NCBI GenBank assembly: GCA_026397915.1 | Contig: JAPLTX010000038.1 | Location: forward strand, 1-64,000 | DNA from: Verrucomicrobiota bacterium | Lineage (GTDB): Bacteria; Verrucomicrobiota; Verrucomicrobiia; CAIQCK01 | Length of the DNA stretch: 64,000 nt | Reading direction: 5' to 3' | Shown: positions 46,798-54,979 of the stretch, piece after piece | Layout: the number at the start of each line of letters is the position of its first letter | Position numbering within the stretch: the first letter of the stretch is position 1 | Notes under the pieces: generated by a model | What the model saw: the letters and a program-made list of their open reading frames with translations, nothing else | Databases searched by the model: none | Told to the model about the DNA's origin: nothing | Position numbers and translations under genes: made by a program

Positions 46798-46861
46798 CCG
46801 CCTACCGCCCTTGCGCACCCCGAACACAGGTCCATCAGCCAATCAGCCCTATTTACCCATC

Positions 46862-49435
46862 ATGTATGTCCAAGGCGAAAAACTAAGTCCCGTCAACATC
46901 GCCGACGAGATGCAGAAGTCGTTCATTGATTATTCAGTGAGCGTCATCATCTCGCGCGCTTTGCCCGACGCCCGCGACGGCATGAAGCCCTCGCAGCGCC
47001 GCATTCTCTTCTCGATGCTCGAACTGGGCTTGCTGCCGAACCGCCCGTTCCGCAAGTGCGCCAAGATCGTCGGCGAAACGATGGGTAACTACCACCCGCA
47101 CGGCGACCTCGCGATCTACCCGACGCTCTACCACATGGCGCAGGACTTCGCGATGCGCTACCCGCTCATTGATGGGCAGGGCAACTTCGGCTCGATTGAC
47201 GGCGACGATCCGGCGGCCATGCGTTACACCGAGGCGCGCCTGACGCCGTTGGCGATGCTGATGCTCGCCGATCTCGACAAGGACACGGTTGATTTTCAGC
47301 CCAACTACGACGAGTCCAAGGTCGAGCCGAAGGTGCTCGCCGCCGGCTTCCCCAACCTCATCTGCAACGGCACCACTGGCATCGCTGTCGGCATGGCCAC
47401 CAGCATCCCGCCGCACAATCTCAACGAAGTGGTGGATGCGCTCATCTATGTGATTGAGCATCCCGATTGCGAGGTCGAATCGCTTTTCAAGTTCGTCCAA
47501 GGTCCCGATTTCCCCACCGGCGGCATCATCTGCGGTCGCGCGCCGATTCTTGAGGCCTACAAGACCGGCCGCGGCTCGCTCAAGCTTCGTGGCCGCGCCG
47601 GCATTGAAGAGCACGGCGGCAAAGACCACATCATCATCACGCAGATGCCGTTCAACGTCGCGCCGTCCACCGTCGAGACGCAGGTCGCTGCGCTGGTGAA
47701 CGACAAGAAGATCGAAGGCATCTCCGACATCCGCAACGAAACCAACAAGGATGGCGTTCGCCTCGTCATCGAGTTGAAGCGCGGCGCGATCCCGAAGATC
47801 ATCCTCAGCAACCTCTTCAAGCACACGCAGCTTGAGACGACCGTCGGCATCAACATGCTGGCCATTGACCACGGCCGGCCGCGCACGTTGAACCTCAAGC
47901 AACTGCTCCAGTGCTACACCGAGCACCGGCGCGAGGTCATCGTCCGCCGCACGCAGTTCGAGCTTCGCGCCGCCGAGGCCCGCGCCGAGATTCTCGACGC
48001 CTATCTCATCGCGTTGGCCAACCTCGACGAGTTCATTCGCATTATTCGCGAGTCGCGCACCCGCGAGGAGGCGAAGATCAAGCTGCTGTCGTTTTCCTGG
48101 ACCAAAGCGCAGGTGCAGCACTTCGGCATGCACATCCGCAGCGAAGCGCGGCTCGTCAGCGGCCGCTATGAGTTCAGCGAAACACAGGTGGACGCCATCC
48201 TCGAACTGCGCCTCTACCAACTCACCGGTCTTGAGCGCGACAAGATCGCCAAGGAATACAAGGCGATCATCGAGCGCATTGCCGAGTTGCAGGGCATCTT
48301 GGCCAGCGAGGCGAAGATTTGGGGCATCGTCAAACAGGAGATCAAGGATCTCTGCGAGAAGCATGGCGATCCCCGACGCACCGACATTGTTCCCGACGAA
48401 GGCGAGATCAGGATCGAGGACCTCATCGCCAACGAAGCCGCCATCATCACCATCACGCACGGCGGCTACGTCAAGCGCACCGCCGTCTCTGCCTACCGCG
48501 CGCAGCGGCGCGGCGGCAAAGGTGTCAGCGGCGCCGACACCAAGGACGACACGGATTTCGTCGAGCACCTGTTCACGGCCAGCACGCACGACTTCATCAT
48601 GTTCTGCACCGACAACGGGCGGATTTACTGCGAGAAGGTCTATGACATCCCCGAGGCGGGTCGCGCCTCACGTGGCAAATCCATCGCCAACCTGCTGGCG
48701 CTGCGGGAAGGCGAGAAAATCGCCGCGATGATTCGTGTCCAAGAGTTTAGCGACAAACTGCACCTGTTCTTCGCCACGCAGAACGGCATCGTCAAGAAGA
48801 CCAACCTGAGCGAATTCGCCAACGTCCGCCGCACCGGCGTGGCGGGCATCAACATCGAGAAGGACGACCAGCTCATCGGCGTGCGTCTGACCACCGGCAA
48901 CAGCGAGATCGTGCTGGTCTCGCGCAACGGCCAGTCCATCCGCTTCCACGAGGAAGACGTGCGCGACATGGGCCGCACCGCCACCGGCGTCTGGGGCATG
49001 GACCTTGAAGAAGACGACCAGCTCGTCGGCGTCGAGATCGTGGATCCCCATGCCACATTGCTCGTCGCGGGCGATAACGGCATCGGCAAGCGCACCGAGT
49101 TCGAGGAATACCGCAAGCAAACGCGCGGCGGCAAAGGCATCATCACCATGGCCACCAGCGAGAAGACCGGCCACGTCGTGGGCGCCCTGAGCGTCACCGA
49201 CACCGACGAGATGATGCTGACCACCGCCGGCGGCCAGACCGTCCGCTGCGCCGTCAAAGGCGTGCGCGTCTGCGGCCGCAACACCCAGGGCGTGCGGCTC
49301 ATCCACCTTGCCTCCGGCGACAAACTCGTCGCCATCGCCCGCGTCATCAGCGAATCGCAGGAGGACGCCGCCGAGACCGCGCAGCCCGCGCTGCCCGCCC
49401 CTGCGCCAGCCGAATCGGAAGAAAAGAAGCCGTAG
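46862..49435 (+). CDS. gyrA: DNA gyrase subunit A
   Basis: GyrA carries the DNA-cleaving tyrosine and the DNA-wrapping domain. The ATG at 46862 gives 857 residues. The N-terminal part has [12 protein letters not shown] and [15 protein letters not shown]; the tyrosine lies in [11 protein letters not shown]. In E. coli numbering, which coincides here, position 83 is Leu (normally Ser) and 87 is Pro (normally Asp), both in the quinolone-resistance region. The C-terminal beta-pinwheel has a GyrA-box-like QRRGGKG near residues 544-550 and further RGGKG copies. The frame from 46727 overlaps gyrB and is rejected. The Ala/Pro/Glu tail is variable. Confidence 0.95.
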   Translation: MYVQGEKLSPVNIADEMQKSFIDYSVSVIISRALPDARDGMKPSQRRILFSMLELGLLPNRPFRKCAKIVGETMGNYHPHGDLAIYPTLYHMAQDFAMRYPLIDGQGNFGSIDGDDPAAMRYTEARLTPLAMLMLADLDKDTVDFQPNYDESKVEPKVLAAGFPNLICNGTTGIAVGMATSIPPHNLNEVVDALIYVIEHPDCEVESLFKFVQGPDFPTGGIICGRAPILEAYKTGRGSLKLRGRAGIEEHGGKDHIIITQMPFNVAPSTVETQVAALVNDKKIEGISDIRNETNKDGVRLVIELKRGAIPKIILSNLFKHTQLETTVGINMLAIDHGRPRTLNLKQLLQCYTEHRREVIVRRTQFELRAAEARAEILDAYLIALANLDEFIRIIRESRTREEAKIKLLSFSWTKAQVQHFGMHIRSEARLVSGRYEFSETQVDAILELRLYQLTGLERDKIAKEYKAIIERIAELQGILASEAKIWGIVKQEIKDLCEKHGDPRRTDIVPDEGEIRIEDLIANEAAIITITHGGYVKRTAVSAYRAQRRGGKGVSGADTKDDTDFVEHLFTASTHDFIMFCTDNGRIYCEKVYDIPEAGRASRGKSIANLLALREGEKIAAMIRVQEFSDKLHLFFATQNGIVKKTNLSEFANVRRTGVAGINIEKDDQLIGVRLTTGNSEIVLVSRNGQSIRFHEEDVRDMGRTATGVWGMDLEEDDQLVGVEIVDPHATLLVAGDNGIGKRTEFEEYRKQTRGGKGIITMATSEKTGHVVGALSVTDTDEMMLTTAGGQTVRCAVKGVRVCGRNTQGVRLIHLASGDKLVAIARVISESQEDAAETAQPALPAPAPAESEEKKP

Positions 49436-49553
49436 TCGGCGCGAGCGGAATCCGTGGCGGAAGCGAAGAGTTGGGGACGAAGCTCCCAGCGGTCAGCGGA
49501 ACCACGGAACGGGCGGAAGGTCACGGAAAGGTGGAGCGCGGCCTCCGGACGCG

Positions 49554-50111
49554 CTATCCGTTTTGGACAACGACGGGTTTGCCCTCTTTCTCCAGCTTTG
49601 GCTGATGTTCGAGGAAACTCACCAAATCTCTCACCGTCATGACCTTGCAGTAGTAGGGATTCTTCTCCGTGTGCTCCAACGACCGACCTGCGCGACGGGC
49701 AATCTCCGGCAGCAAGTCCATGCTCATATCTTCGTCGTCAATCTGCAAATCCTCCTCCCAGCGATCATCGGGTCGGAGGGGAAATGCACCGCCATCAACT
49801 TGAACGCACCGGCTCATCTCCTCGTAAACCGCACGAAGAATCCAAGTGTCCGTGGAGTGGCAATCGAAGGCGCGAACGAACGTGCAGATGTCTTCGCCGG
49901 CACGGCTCTGGGCCAAAGCCTGCATTTGGCGGATATACTTCACGTTGCTGCGCCAGATGAACACCGCAATAGCCGGCAGGGCAAGCAAAAGCCATGGGCA
50001 TTTGTAGAAGCCGTAGCCGCAGGCACCGAGCACAACAGCGAGAAGCAGACAGGCCCAGATAGATGCTTTTTGGGTTAGTCTGCCGGGCATCCATCTGGAG
50101 AATGTTCTCAT
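49554..50111 (-). CDS. Membrane protein with an ACP-like C-terminal domain lacking the serine
   Basis: The 185-residue protein has two membrane helices at about residues 17-35 and 40-54, then a soluble domain. The region DDRWEEDLQIDDEDMSMDLLPEIARRAG (about 115-142, read in two halves) has the helix pattern of an acyl carrier protein, but the position of the phosphopantetheine serine in the usual D-S-L is occupied by Asp-Asp. A closing MTVRDLVSFLEHQP helix also fits the ACP fold. It may therefore be a carrier-like protein that cannot be loaded. The function is unknown, and the fold call is inference from pattern. Confidence 0.55.
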   Translation of the reverse strand: MRTFSRWMPGRLTQKASIWACLLLAVVLGACGYGFYKCPWLLLALPAIAVFIWRSNVKYIRQMQALAQSRAGEDICTFVRAFDCHSTDTWILRAVYEEMSRCVQVDGGAFPLRPDDRWEEDLQIDDEDMSMDLLPEIARRAGRSLEHTEKNPYYCKVMTVRDLVSFLEHQPKLEKEGKPVVVQNG

Positions 50112-50261
50112 GGCAACTGATCTTACACTTCGCCTTCTCCGCCCATAGTCCTACCGGCGGCTGGCGGGGACAAGGGAAATTCCTTTGCGGAAAGTGGTGA
50201 GTTCAAAATTAAAAGTGAAGAGTTGGCGGCGCTTCACCCGCCGCGCTCGGCCCCGCCGCCC

Positions 50262-50603
50262 TTAATGGTCATGGAATTTGCCTGACACGCGACTGTTTAG
50301 TCCGAAGTATATTTCCATCGTGCAATACTTCAGTTGCCCAAAGCTGCCATAGCAGAATGCCGTATAGTCAGTGGTGTCATACCGACTGGCGGGTGAAACT
50401 CCCAATATCTCTTCGGCGCTGTTATGTCGAATGTAACGTGGAACTCCCATGATCTCTTGGACCTGATCTTTCGTCATGCCCACCTTGACTTGCTCGAATC
50501 TGTCCAAGGGAACCGTGTGGCCGTTGAAGAAGAAGACTAAAAAGCCAAAAACTCCCAGCAGAAGAATTGCGAAAACCGTAACAACTTTAACCTTACCGCT
50601 CAT
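50262..50603 (-). CDS. Small membrane-anchored SmpA/BamE-like protein
   Basis: The 113-residue protein begins MSGKVKVVTVFAILLLGVFGFLVFF, a signal anchor. The FEQVKVGMTKDQVQEIMGVPR segment near residues 37-57 is the pattern of SmpA/OmlA (BamE-like) domains, which pack against outer-membrane or envelope partners. There is no lipobox cysteine, so it is not a typical BamE lipoprotein. The ATG at 50603 (minus strand) is preferred because the longer frame upstream runs into a palindromic repeat. A role in the envelope is likely; the partner is unknown. Confidence 0.6.
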   Translation of the reverse strand: MSGKVKVVTVFAILLLGVFGFLVFFFNGHTVPLDRFEQVKVGMTKDQVQEIMGVPRYIRHNSAEEILGVSPASRYDTTDYTAFCYGSFGQLKYCTMEIYFGLNSRVSGKFHDH

Positions 50604-50664
50604 CGTCACGATTCTGCGCCGTGTGTCTGCGCGCCGCAAGTTTGAAAGCGGCGCAAGTCCGTGA

Positions 50665-50745
50665 GGTGGGGCGAGACTCTGTCGAGCCGTCTTCGGATTG
50701 CGGCTGGCTCTTGCGGGCGGAGGCTCGACTGAGTCTCGCCCCACC
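50665..50745. repeat. 81-base palindromic element
   Basis: Two 24-base arms, 50665-50688 and 50722-50745, are inverted copies with one mismatch around a 33-base loop. The arms contain GGGGCGAGACTC. It lies just upstream of the SmpA/BamE-like gene. This looks like a REP or MITE-type intergenic palindrome. Confidence 0.7.
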
Positions 50746-50833
50746 TTGGCTGAAGCAGTGCTCCCCGCCTCAAATTATTCTTGTCCGATTCGCGTAATTT
50801 CAGTAAGAGTGGCGATGAAGGAATAGGATTTAC

Positions 50834-50850
50834 ATGATACCCTGTATCAT
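50834..50850. repeat. 7-base hairpin ATGATAC / GTATCAT
   Basis: ATGATAC (50834-50840), loop CCT, GTATCAT (50844-50850). It directly precedes three tandem GGCGCAAC units at 50853-50876. Confidence 0.5.
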
Positions 50851-50852
50851 CC

Positions 50853-50981
50853 GGCGCAACGGCGCAACGGCGCAACCCCAACGTGTGTGCGGGGCCGCAA
50901 CCGCCCAGCCACTTGGCGGCGGTAGCCGCGCCGGTTCCCCACTCCCTCCACCCAAGGCTGCCAGTCCCGACAGCCTTTTTT
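50853..50981 (+). ncRNA. Candidate structured RNA with intrinsic terminator (GEMM-like pattern)
   Basis: From 50853 three GGCGCAAC units run into a CCCC/GGGG hairpin (50876-50879, 50891-50894), then GCAACC, a GCC/GGC hairpin and GGTAGCC at 50921-50927. A canonical terminator follows: AAGGCTG 50954-50960, loop, CAGCCTT 50971-50977 and a T-run to 50981. Paired GCAA segments around a hairpin followed by GGTAGCC resemble the c-di-GMP-I (GEMM) aptamer, but the fit has an insertion and the next gene is 500 bases away. It could equally be part of the palindrome nest. Confidence 0.3.
50954..50981 (+). terminator. Orphan intrinsic terminator
   Basis: The stem AAGGCTG/CAGCCTT with a 10-base loop is followed by a T-run. 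It points along the plus strand, but no plus-strand gene ends nearby; the last is gyrA, 1.5 kb upstream. Confidence 0.65.
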
Positions 50982-51001
50982 GTTAGTTCGGTCATTACCC
51001 C

Positions 51002-51080
51002 GGTAGGGCGAATCGTCCCGCTGAGCCGTTCCCCCTTCGCGATCCCTCCGCTGCGGCTCGGCGGGACGCCTCGCCCTACC
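51002..51080. repeat. 79-base palindromic element
   Basis: The 27-base arms, 51002-51028 and 51054-51080, are inverted copies with three mismatches around a 25-base loop. The arms begin and end with GGTAGGGCG / CGCCCTACC-type sequence. It is related in style to the element at 50665-50745. Confidence 0.65.
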
Positions 51081-51101
51081 TGTCCCCGCCGCCCGGCCAA
51101 C

Positions 51102-51370
51102 GACCGAAACTGTCGTTTTTTTGCTCCAAAAAATCCATCTTCCGGCCGGATTGCGGATTTTTGGCTCCGCAAAAACGATATTCCGGCCGGATTGCGGAAT
51201 TTTTGCTCAGGAAAACCGGTTTGCCGGCCGGATTGCGGATTTTTCGCTCCGCAAAACCGACATTCCGGCCGGATTACGGAATTTTTACTCCGCAAAAACC
51301 ATATTCCGGTCGGATTGCGGAGTTTTGGCTCCGGAAAAACGGTTTGCTGGCCGGCGCACGGTTTTTTTGG
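51102..51370. repeat. 41-base tandem repeat, open in three frames
   Basis: Units with GGCCGGA (or GGTCGGA / GGCCGGC) begin at 51144, 51185, 51226, 51267, 51308 and 51349, exactly 41 bases apart, with a degenerate unit before them near 51102. Most units contain a TTGCGGA-N8-TCCGCAA hairpin. Because 41 is not a multiple of three, the translated pattern cycles through all frames, and all three plus frames are open across it. No start, codon bias or Shine-Dalgarno supports coding. Confidence 0.8.
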
Positions 51371-51494
51371 TCAAAAATAGCCGCTTATGCCCTCATTACC
51401 CATCGCCAGAGCCGATTTCTGCCGGGCTGACTACTGTGTGGCCGGCCCGGACGAACCGCCAAGCCAACAACCAACCCGAAAGCGTTATAATCCT

Positions 51495-52406
51495 ATGAAT
51501 AGCCTGCCCAAGAACCCCGAAGACCTCAGCGACCAAGCCAAGATCACCAGCAACGGCCTCACCACGCTTGAGACCCCCATCGGCATCAAGCAGAACACCA
51601 AGGTCAAGTTCGACGCCGCCCGCAACCCATTCGACAGCACCTACCACGCCTACAAGCTCGAACTCTCCAAAGGCACCGCCTGCACCGCCGCCATCACCGC
51701 CGCCACCACCCAGGGCCGCGCCTTCCTCACCCGCACCCGCGACACCCAGAAGAAATGGCTCGGCGACGCGCCCGGCCAAAAGTGGGTCGCCGCCGGCTGG
51801 CCCGACGACTCCCTTGCCATTCCCTCCGACAGCGCCGCCGTCCAGAAGCGCATCGTCAGCGTCTCCCTCTACCTTCTGGAGAATCCCACGCGCGAAGTGG
51901 ACGCCATGGATGTCACCAAGGTCGAGGCCGACGCCCGTGTCGCTGCCATCGCCGCCGCCCGCGAAGGCCGCAAGACCCACGAGTCCGGCCTCGAACTGGC
52001 CAAACAAAACTTCGACGCCGCCGACAACACCTTCCGCCTCCTCTACCACAGTCTCATCGAGGAAGTCGCCGGCCTCATCAGCGACAACGACCCGCGTTGG
52101 ATAGACCTCGGCCTGCAAATGCCCGGCTACCCCGCCCGGCCCGACGCACCCGACAATGTCCGCGGCATCGCCCTCGGCTCCGGCCGCCTCCGCTTCGAGT
52201 GCGACGCGCCGCCGCGCGCCGAACACTTCCAATTCCTCTGGCGCGTTAAGGATGCCGCCGTCTGGGAACGCATGGAGAGTTCCCCCGCGCCGAACGCCTT
52301 CCTTGAAGGCCAGACCGCAGGCGCCGTCATCGAGATCAAAGCCCGCGCCAGCAACAGCAACGGCTTCGGTCCCGAAAGCGACGTCGTCACCGTCACCGTT
52401 GCCTGA
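51495..52406 (+). CDS. Hypothetical protein with C-terminal fibronectin type III domain
   Basis: The 303-residue protein begins MNSLPKNPEDLSDQAKI. The first 200 residues are alpha-helical and not recognised. The last 85 (GIALGSGRLRFECDAPPRAEHFQFLWRV onward, ending NGFGPESDVVTVTVA) look like a fibronectin type III sandwich. No signal peptide is seen. The sequence is strongly biased to GCC, GAC, ACC codons, more than its neighbours, so it may have a different history. Paired with the collagen-like gene 200 bases downstream, it may form a surface or adhesion module, but secretion is not shown. Confidence 0.6.
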   Translation: MNSLPKNPEDLSDQAKITSNGLTTLETPIGIKQNTKVKFDAARNPFDSTYHAYKLELSKGTACTAAITAATTQGRAFLTRTRDTQKKWLGDAPGQKWVAAGWPDDSLAIPSDSAAVQKRIVSVSLYLLENPTREVDAMDVTKVEADARVAAIAAAREGRKTHESGLELAKQNFDAADNTFRLLYHSLIEEVAGLISDNDPRWIDLGLQMPGYPARPDAPDNVRGIALGSGRLRFECDAPPRAEHFQFLWRVKDAAVWERMESSPAPNAFLEGQTAGAVIEIKARASNSNGFGPESDVVTVTVA

Positions 52407-52416
52407 AAAGCATTTG

Positions 52417-52558
52417 CCCGCTAAACACGCGAACCATACGGAAGGAAATGAAGACAGGATGAACAAGATGAACAGGATTGCAGGCCGGACTTTCCCATCC
52501 TGTGAATCCTGTGAATCCTGTCAAAAACACTTTCGCGTCCTTTAGCGTGTTTAGCGGG
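52417..52558. mobile_element. MITE-like element with 14-base terminal inverted repeats
   Basis: Perfect arms CCCGCTAAACACGC (52417-52430) and GCGTGTTTAGCGGG (52545-52558) bound 142 bases. Inside, a GACAGGATGAACAAGATGAA run and an ATCCTGTGAATCCTGTGAATC run form a second imperfect inverted repeat. There is no coding capacity. It sits between the fibronectin-like and collagen-like genes. Confidence 0.6.
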
Positions 52559-52606
52559 CCTCCGAAATTCTTCACTCTTCATTCTTAACTTTTTATTCTC
52601 ATTCCC

Positions 52607-53035
52607 ATGCCCTACGACCCCAACTGGCCACAATCCGGTGACGAACTCACCGGCATCCGTCTCCGCGGACAATGGAACGGACTGCACGACGAACTCGAAC
52701 AACAAATCGCCGCGATTCCCGCAGGCCCGGCAGGCAAGGACGGGAAAGATGGCATAGACGGGCGCGACGGCGTGGATGGTGCGCCCGGAGAAAAAGGAGA
52801 AAAAGGCGACCAGGGTATTCCAGGAGAACCCGGACCCGCAGGGCCGCCGGGAGCGGACTCCACCGTGCCCGGTCCGGCAGGCGCGAACGGAGCCGACGGC
52901 CAGCCCGGACCCGAAGGCCCACAAGGACCCGCGGGCGAAGTCTCCCTGACACAACTCAGCGACGCCATCAACGGCACTACAACAATCTCGTCCGCGCGTT
53001 GCGCCGGAATATATGAGACAGCGAATGCGTTGTAG
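52607..53035 (+). CDS. Collagen-like Gly-X-Y repeat protein
   Basis: The 142-residue protein starts [17 protein letters not shown], has a short helix, and then about 25 Gly-X-Y triplets ([17 protein letters not shown] ... [11 protein letters not shown]), which form triple helices. The end, [16 protein letters not shown], matches the decayed gene at 35485-35941. No signal peptide or membrane segment is seen. The last 20 residues ([16 protein letters not shown]) look unlike a natural domain and may come from the adjoining repeat, so the C-terminus may be eroded. Such proteins occur on surfaces and in phage tails; no phage genes are nearby. Confidence 0.65.
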   Translation: MPYDPNWPQSGDELTGIRLRGQWNGLHDELEQQIAAIPAGPAGKDGKDGIDGRDGVDGAPGEKGEKGDQGIPGEPGPAGPPGADSTVPGPAGANGADGQPGPEGPQGPAGEVSLTQLSDAINGTTTISSARCAGIYETANAL

Positions 53036-53170
53036 TGTCGGGCGTCTCGCCCGAACGCCCTGTAGTGTCGGCCGTCTCGGCCGACGGGACTTCTCTGATG
53101 CAAAATAGGATTCAAAACGCTGCGGCTCGGCCGAGATGGCCGACGCTACAAACGCCGATGAAACTCTTCA
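53036..53170 (+). repeat. Inverted copy of the 35276-35390 hairpin repeat
   Basis: On the minus strand this stretch matches 35276-35420 closely, including GTTTGTAGCGTCGGCC, GCATCAGAGAAGTCCCGTC and the AGA-loop hairpins. It starts right at the stop codon of the collagen-like gene, as the other copy does for the pseudogene. Confidence 0.8.
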
Positions 53171-53194
53171 CTTATCACTTTTAACTCTTAACTT

Positions 53195-53215
53195 CTTCGT
53201 CTTGTAAAGACGAAG
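53195..53215. repeat. 9-base perfect hairpin CTTCGTCTT / AAGACGAAG
   Basis: The arms at 53195-53203 and 53207-53215 enclose GTA. It lies in the leader of the next gene, after a module of TCTTCACTTATCAC type that recurs through this region. Confidence 0.55.
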
Positions 53216-53266
53216 AGCGAGGCGGAGAATGGTCCGGAAGCCGGACGCGAAAGGAATGAGGAAAGA

Positions 53267-53698
53267 ATGAAGAAGGAAACAAAACAGCGTATCGGCATCG
53301 CTTGTCTCGGCATCCCCCTGTCGGTGCTGGCCGCGTTTGTTGGTGGTGGCCTGACTGAATGGGCGATTCATTTCTGTAAGTTTGGCATGAGAGAACCTTT
53401 TCTCATTGGTTGGAGTGGTGATTTTATCGCTGGTGGGGTTTACGGCACCCTTATCGCGGCACCTGCGCTTCTGACCATGATAGTGTTTCACGTTTGTCGG
53501 CGCACGGTTCTTGGAAGACACGCGTTCGTGACAACCGTCATCTCCTCCCTGCTCACTAGCTTCGTAGTGGTCATGCCACCCCATCTCTGGCAGAACAATG
53601 AAGAATCCTATTCCGGCCTTCTTGTTGTGGCGTGCGTCGTCATTGTTGTGGTGTTTGAGATGCTCATGAGGAAGAGACTACAGGTGCAAAACGCGTAA
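53267..53698 (+). CDS. Hypothetical four-helix membrane protein
   Basis: I do not recognise this 143-residue protein. It has about four hydrophobic helices (near residues 9-26, 48-75, 85-103 and 118-134) with short loops, and no catalytic motif. GGAAAGA precedes the ATG. Its leader (AGCCGGACGCGAAAGGAATG, then AGGAAAGAATGAAG) is shared with other small genes between 53.2 and 55.4 kb, so the group may have spread or been assembled by duplication of the leader. Function is unknown. Confidence 0.6.
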   Translation: MKKETKQRIGIACLGIPLSVLAAFVGGGLTEWAIHFCKFGMREPFLIGWSGDFIAGGVYGTLIAAPALLTMIVFHVCRRTVLGRHAFVTTVISSLLTSFVVVMPPHLWQNNEESYSGLLVVACVVIVVVFEMLMRKRLQVQNA

Positions 53699-53829
53699 AC
53701 GGCGCTGAGGCCGCAGCCAGAGAATGGCCCCGAAGCCGGACGCGAAAGGAATGGAAAGCAAGCGGTCAGCAGTCAGCGGTCAGCGGTCAGAATCTGAAAG
53801 GAAAGAATGAAGACGGGAGGAGAAGAGAT

Positions 53830-54213
53830 ATGGCCAGTTTGCTAACCTTCTGGATAATTATGTTTGCGTCGCTGGCTGTCACACTGGCGGTGCTTAATCC
53901 CCTTTATTCGGTCTTTGGCGCCAATTTGGGTTTGAAGGGGTTCTGGCATGAAACGACGATTGCAGTAGTCGTGTCGTTACTCCAAGCCGGCGTTCTTTGG
54001 GCCGTGTTTCAGGCTACAGGGTGGATCTTTGATAGAGCGTTGTTTGGATCCGCGGCTATGCTTTATGTCGGCTACAAAGCCACGCATTGGACTGACAGCG
54101 TTTTCGAAGGCACCTATGCTATGGATGACTGGGCCATCGCAGCAGTTGCGTTTACACAATATGGATTGCTCGTTTCGGCCAGCTTCGTGCTGCCAACCAT
54201 TCTCAGCCGATGA
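53830..54213 (+). CDS. Hypothetical membrane protein
   Basis: The 127-residue protein has three or four hydrophobic helices (about 5-22, 40-58, 72-82 and 100-122) and no motif I know. The start MASLLTFWIIMF is close behind GGGAGGAGAAGAG, a strong Shine-Dalgarno. It has no sequence similarity to the membrane protein upstream that I can see. The preceding 130 bases are built from the recurring CCGGACGCGAAAGGAATG and GTCAGCGGTCAG modules. Confidence 0.55.
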   Translation: MASLLTFWIIMFASLAVTLAVLNPLYSVFGANLGLKGFWHETTIAVVVSLLQAGVLWAVFQATGWIFDRALFGSAAMLYVGYKATHWTDSVFEGTYAMDDWAIAAVAFTQYGLLVSASFVLPTILSR

Positions 54214-54334
54214 TGAAACCACCAGTCAATATGTAGTGACGAAACTCTGTCGAAGGCCCGTAGCCGGACGCGAAAGGAATGGAAAGCAAGCGGTCAGCCG
54301 TCAGCGGTCAGACTCTGAAAGGAAAGAGGAACGA

Positions 54335-54379
54335 ATGAAGACGATCAGCCGAAATCTGCTGCGAGCGCGAGGCGAGTGA
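54335..54379 (+). pseudogene. Orphan signal-peptide start MKTISRNLLRARGE
   Basis: ATG at 54335 opens a 14-codon frame whose first nine residues match the lipoprotein signal at 54980. It then runs into a GAGTGAAGAGTGA repeat module and stops. It seems to be the original start of the gene at 54376, cut off by insertion of the module. Confidence 0.5.
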
Positions 54380-54942
54380 AGAGTGAGGAATTAAGAGTTA
54401 TGAGTTTTCGGAATCCCCAATTCTTCACTCTCAACTGTTCACTCTTAACTTCTCTGTCCCGCACCCTGCTGCTGCTGGCGATGGCGTGGGCCGTCGCGGA
54501 CGCCGGGGAATTCCACGCTGCCTCAGGAACCAGCAAAGCGAAGACCCGGCAGGAATGGATCGCGATTATGAGTTCGTGGTTGAAGTCGTATCGAATCACA
54601 TCGGCGACACCCGTTGTTAGTTTCAAGCCGGAGCCGCGTGGCGATGAGTTTGGGCATTACGTTGACAAGGACGGCCTGATACGGTTTCCGAATGGCGAGT
54701 GGGTGCTTGTAGCTACGCATTCTGAGCATCAAGAGGAGGGCCGGACACGGCTGATTGGAGACATCTGTTTGGCGCTAACGTCTCGCGGCGAGCTATTCGA
54801 GAACGATACCCATGCGTGTCCCGGGGTGATGTTCCAATCGAAGACGCCTATCACCAGTTTGGAAACTTTCCTGGTTGCAAAGGGAAAACTGGTCCCGGAG
54901 GGAAAAAGCGGGAAGTGGAAGAAAGTCGAAGTTTCAAGATAA
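54376..54942 (+). CDS. Hypothetical secreted protein with a repeat-derived N-terminus
   Basis: The frame from GTG 54376 (ATG alternative at 54400) encodes up to 188 residues. The first 28 residues (VKSEELRVMSFRNPQFF and onward) come from AGTGAAGAGT-type repeat modules. Then LSRTLLLLAMAWAVADAGEF reads as a signal peptide, followed by an unrecognised domain with KTRQEWIAIMSSWLKSYRI and FPNGEWVLVATHSEHQ. The signal resembles MKTISRNLLLRAMAGAV of the next gene, so the original start was probably the orphan at 54335. Whether the rebuilt start is used is unclear. Confidence 0.5.
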   Translation: MKSEELRVMSFRNPQFFTLNCSLLTSLSRTLLLLAMAWAVADAGEFHAASGTSKAKTRQEWIAIMSSWLKSYRITSATPVVSFKPEPRGDEFGHYVDKDGLIRFPNGEWVLVATHSEHQEEGRTRLIGDICLALTSRGELFENDTHACPGVMFQSKTPITSLETFLVAKGKLVPEGKSGKWKKVEVSR

Positions 54943-54979
54943 TGCGTCGTTGGGCAGACGCCGAAGGAATGAGGAAAGA

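Noticed and set aside
46934-48589. Minus-strand open frame of 551 codons opposite gyrA
   Set aside because: No recognisable domain; antisense of a well-supported gene.
51102-51370. CRISPR array
   Set aside because: The units repeat along their full 41 bases with gradual drift; there are no unique spacers and no cas genes.
52607-53035. Prophage tail fibre
   Set aside because: Gly-X-Y repeats occur in phage fibres, but no other phage gene is near and a second copy lies in the same chromosome segment.
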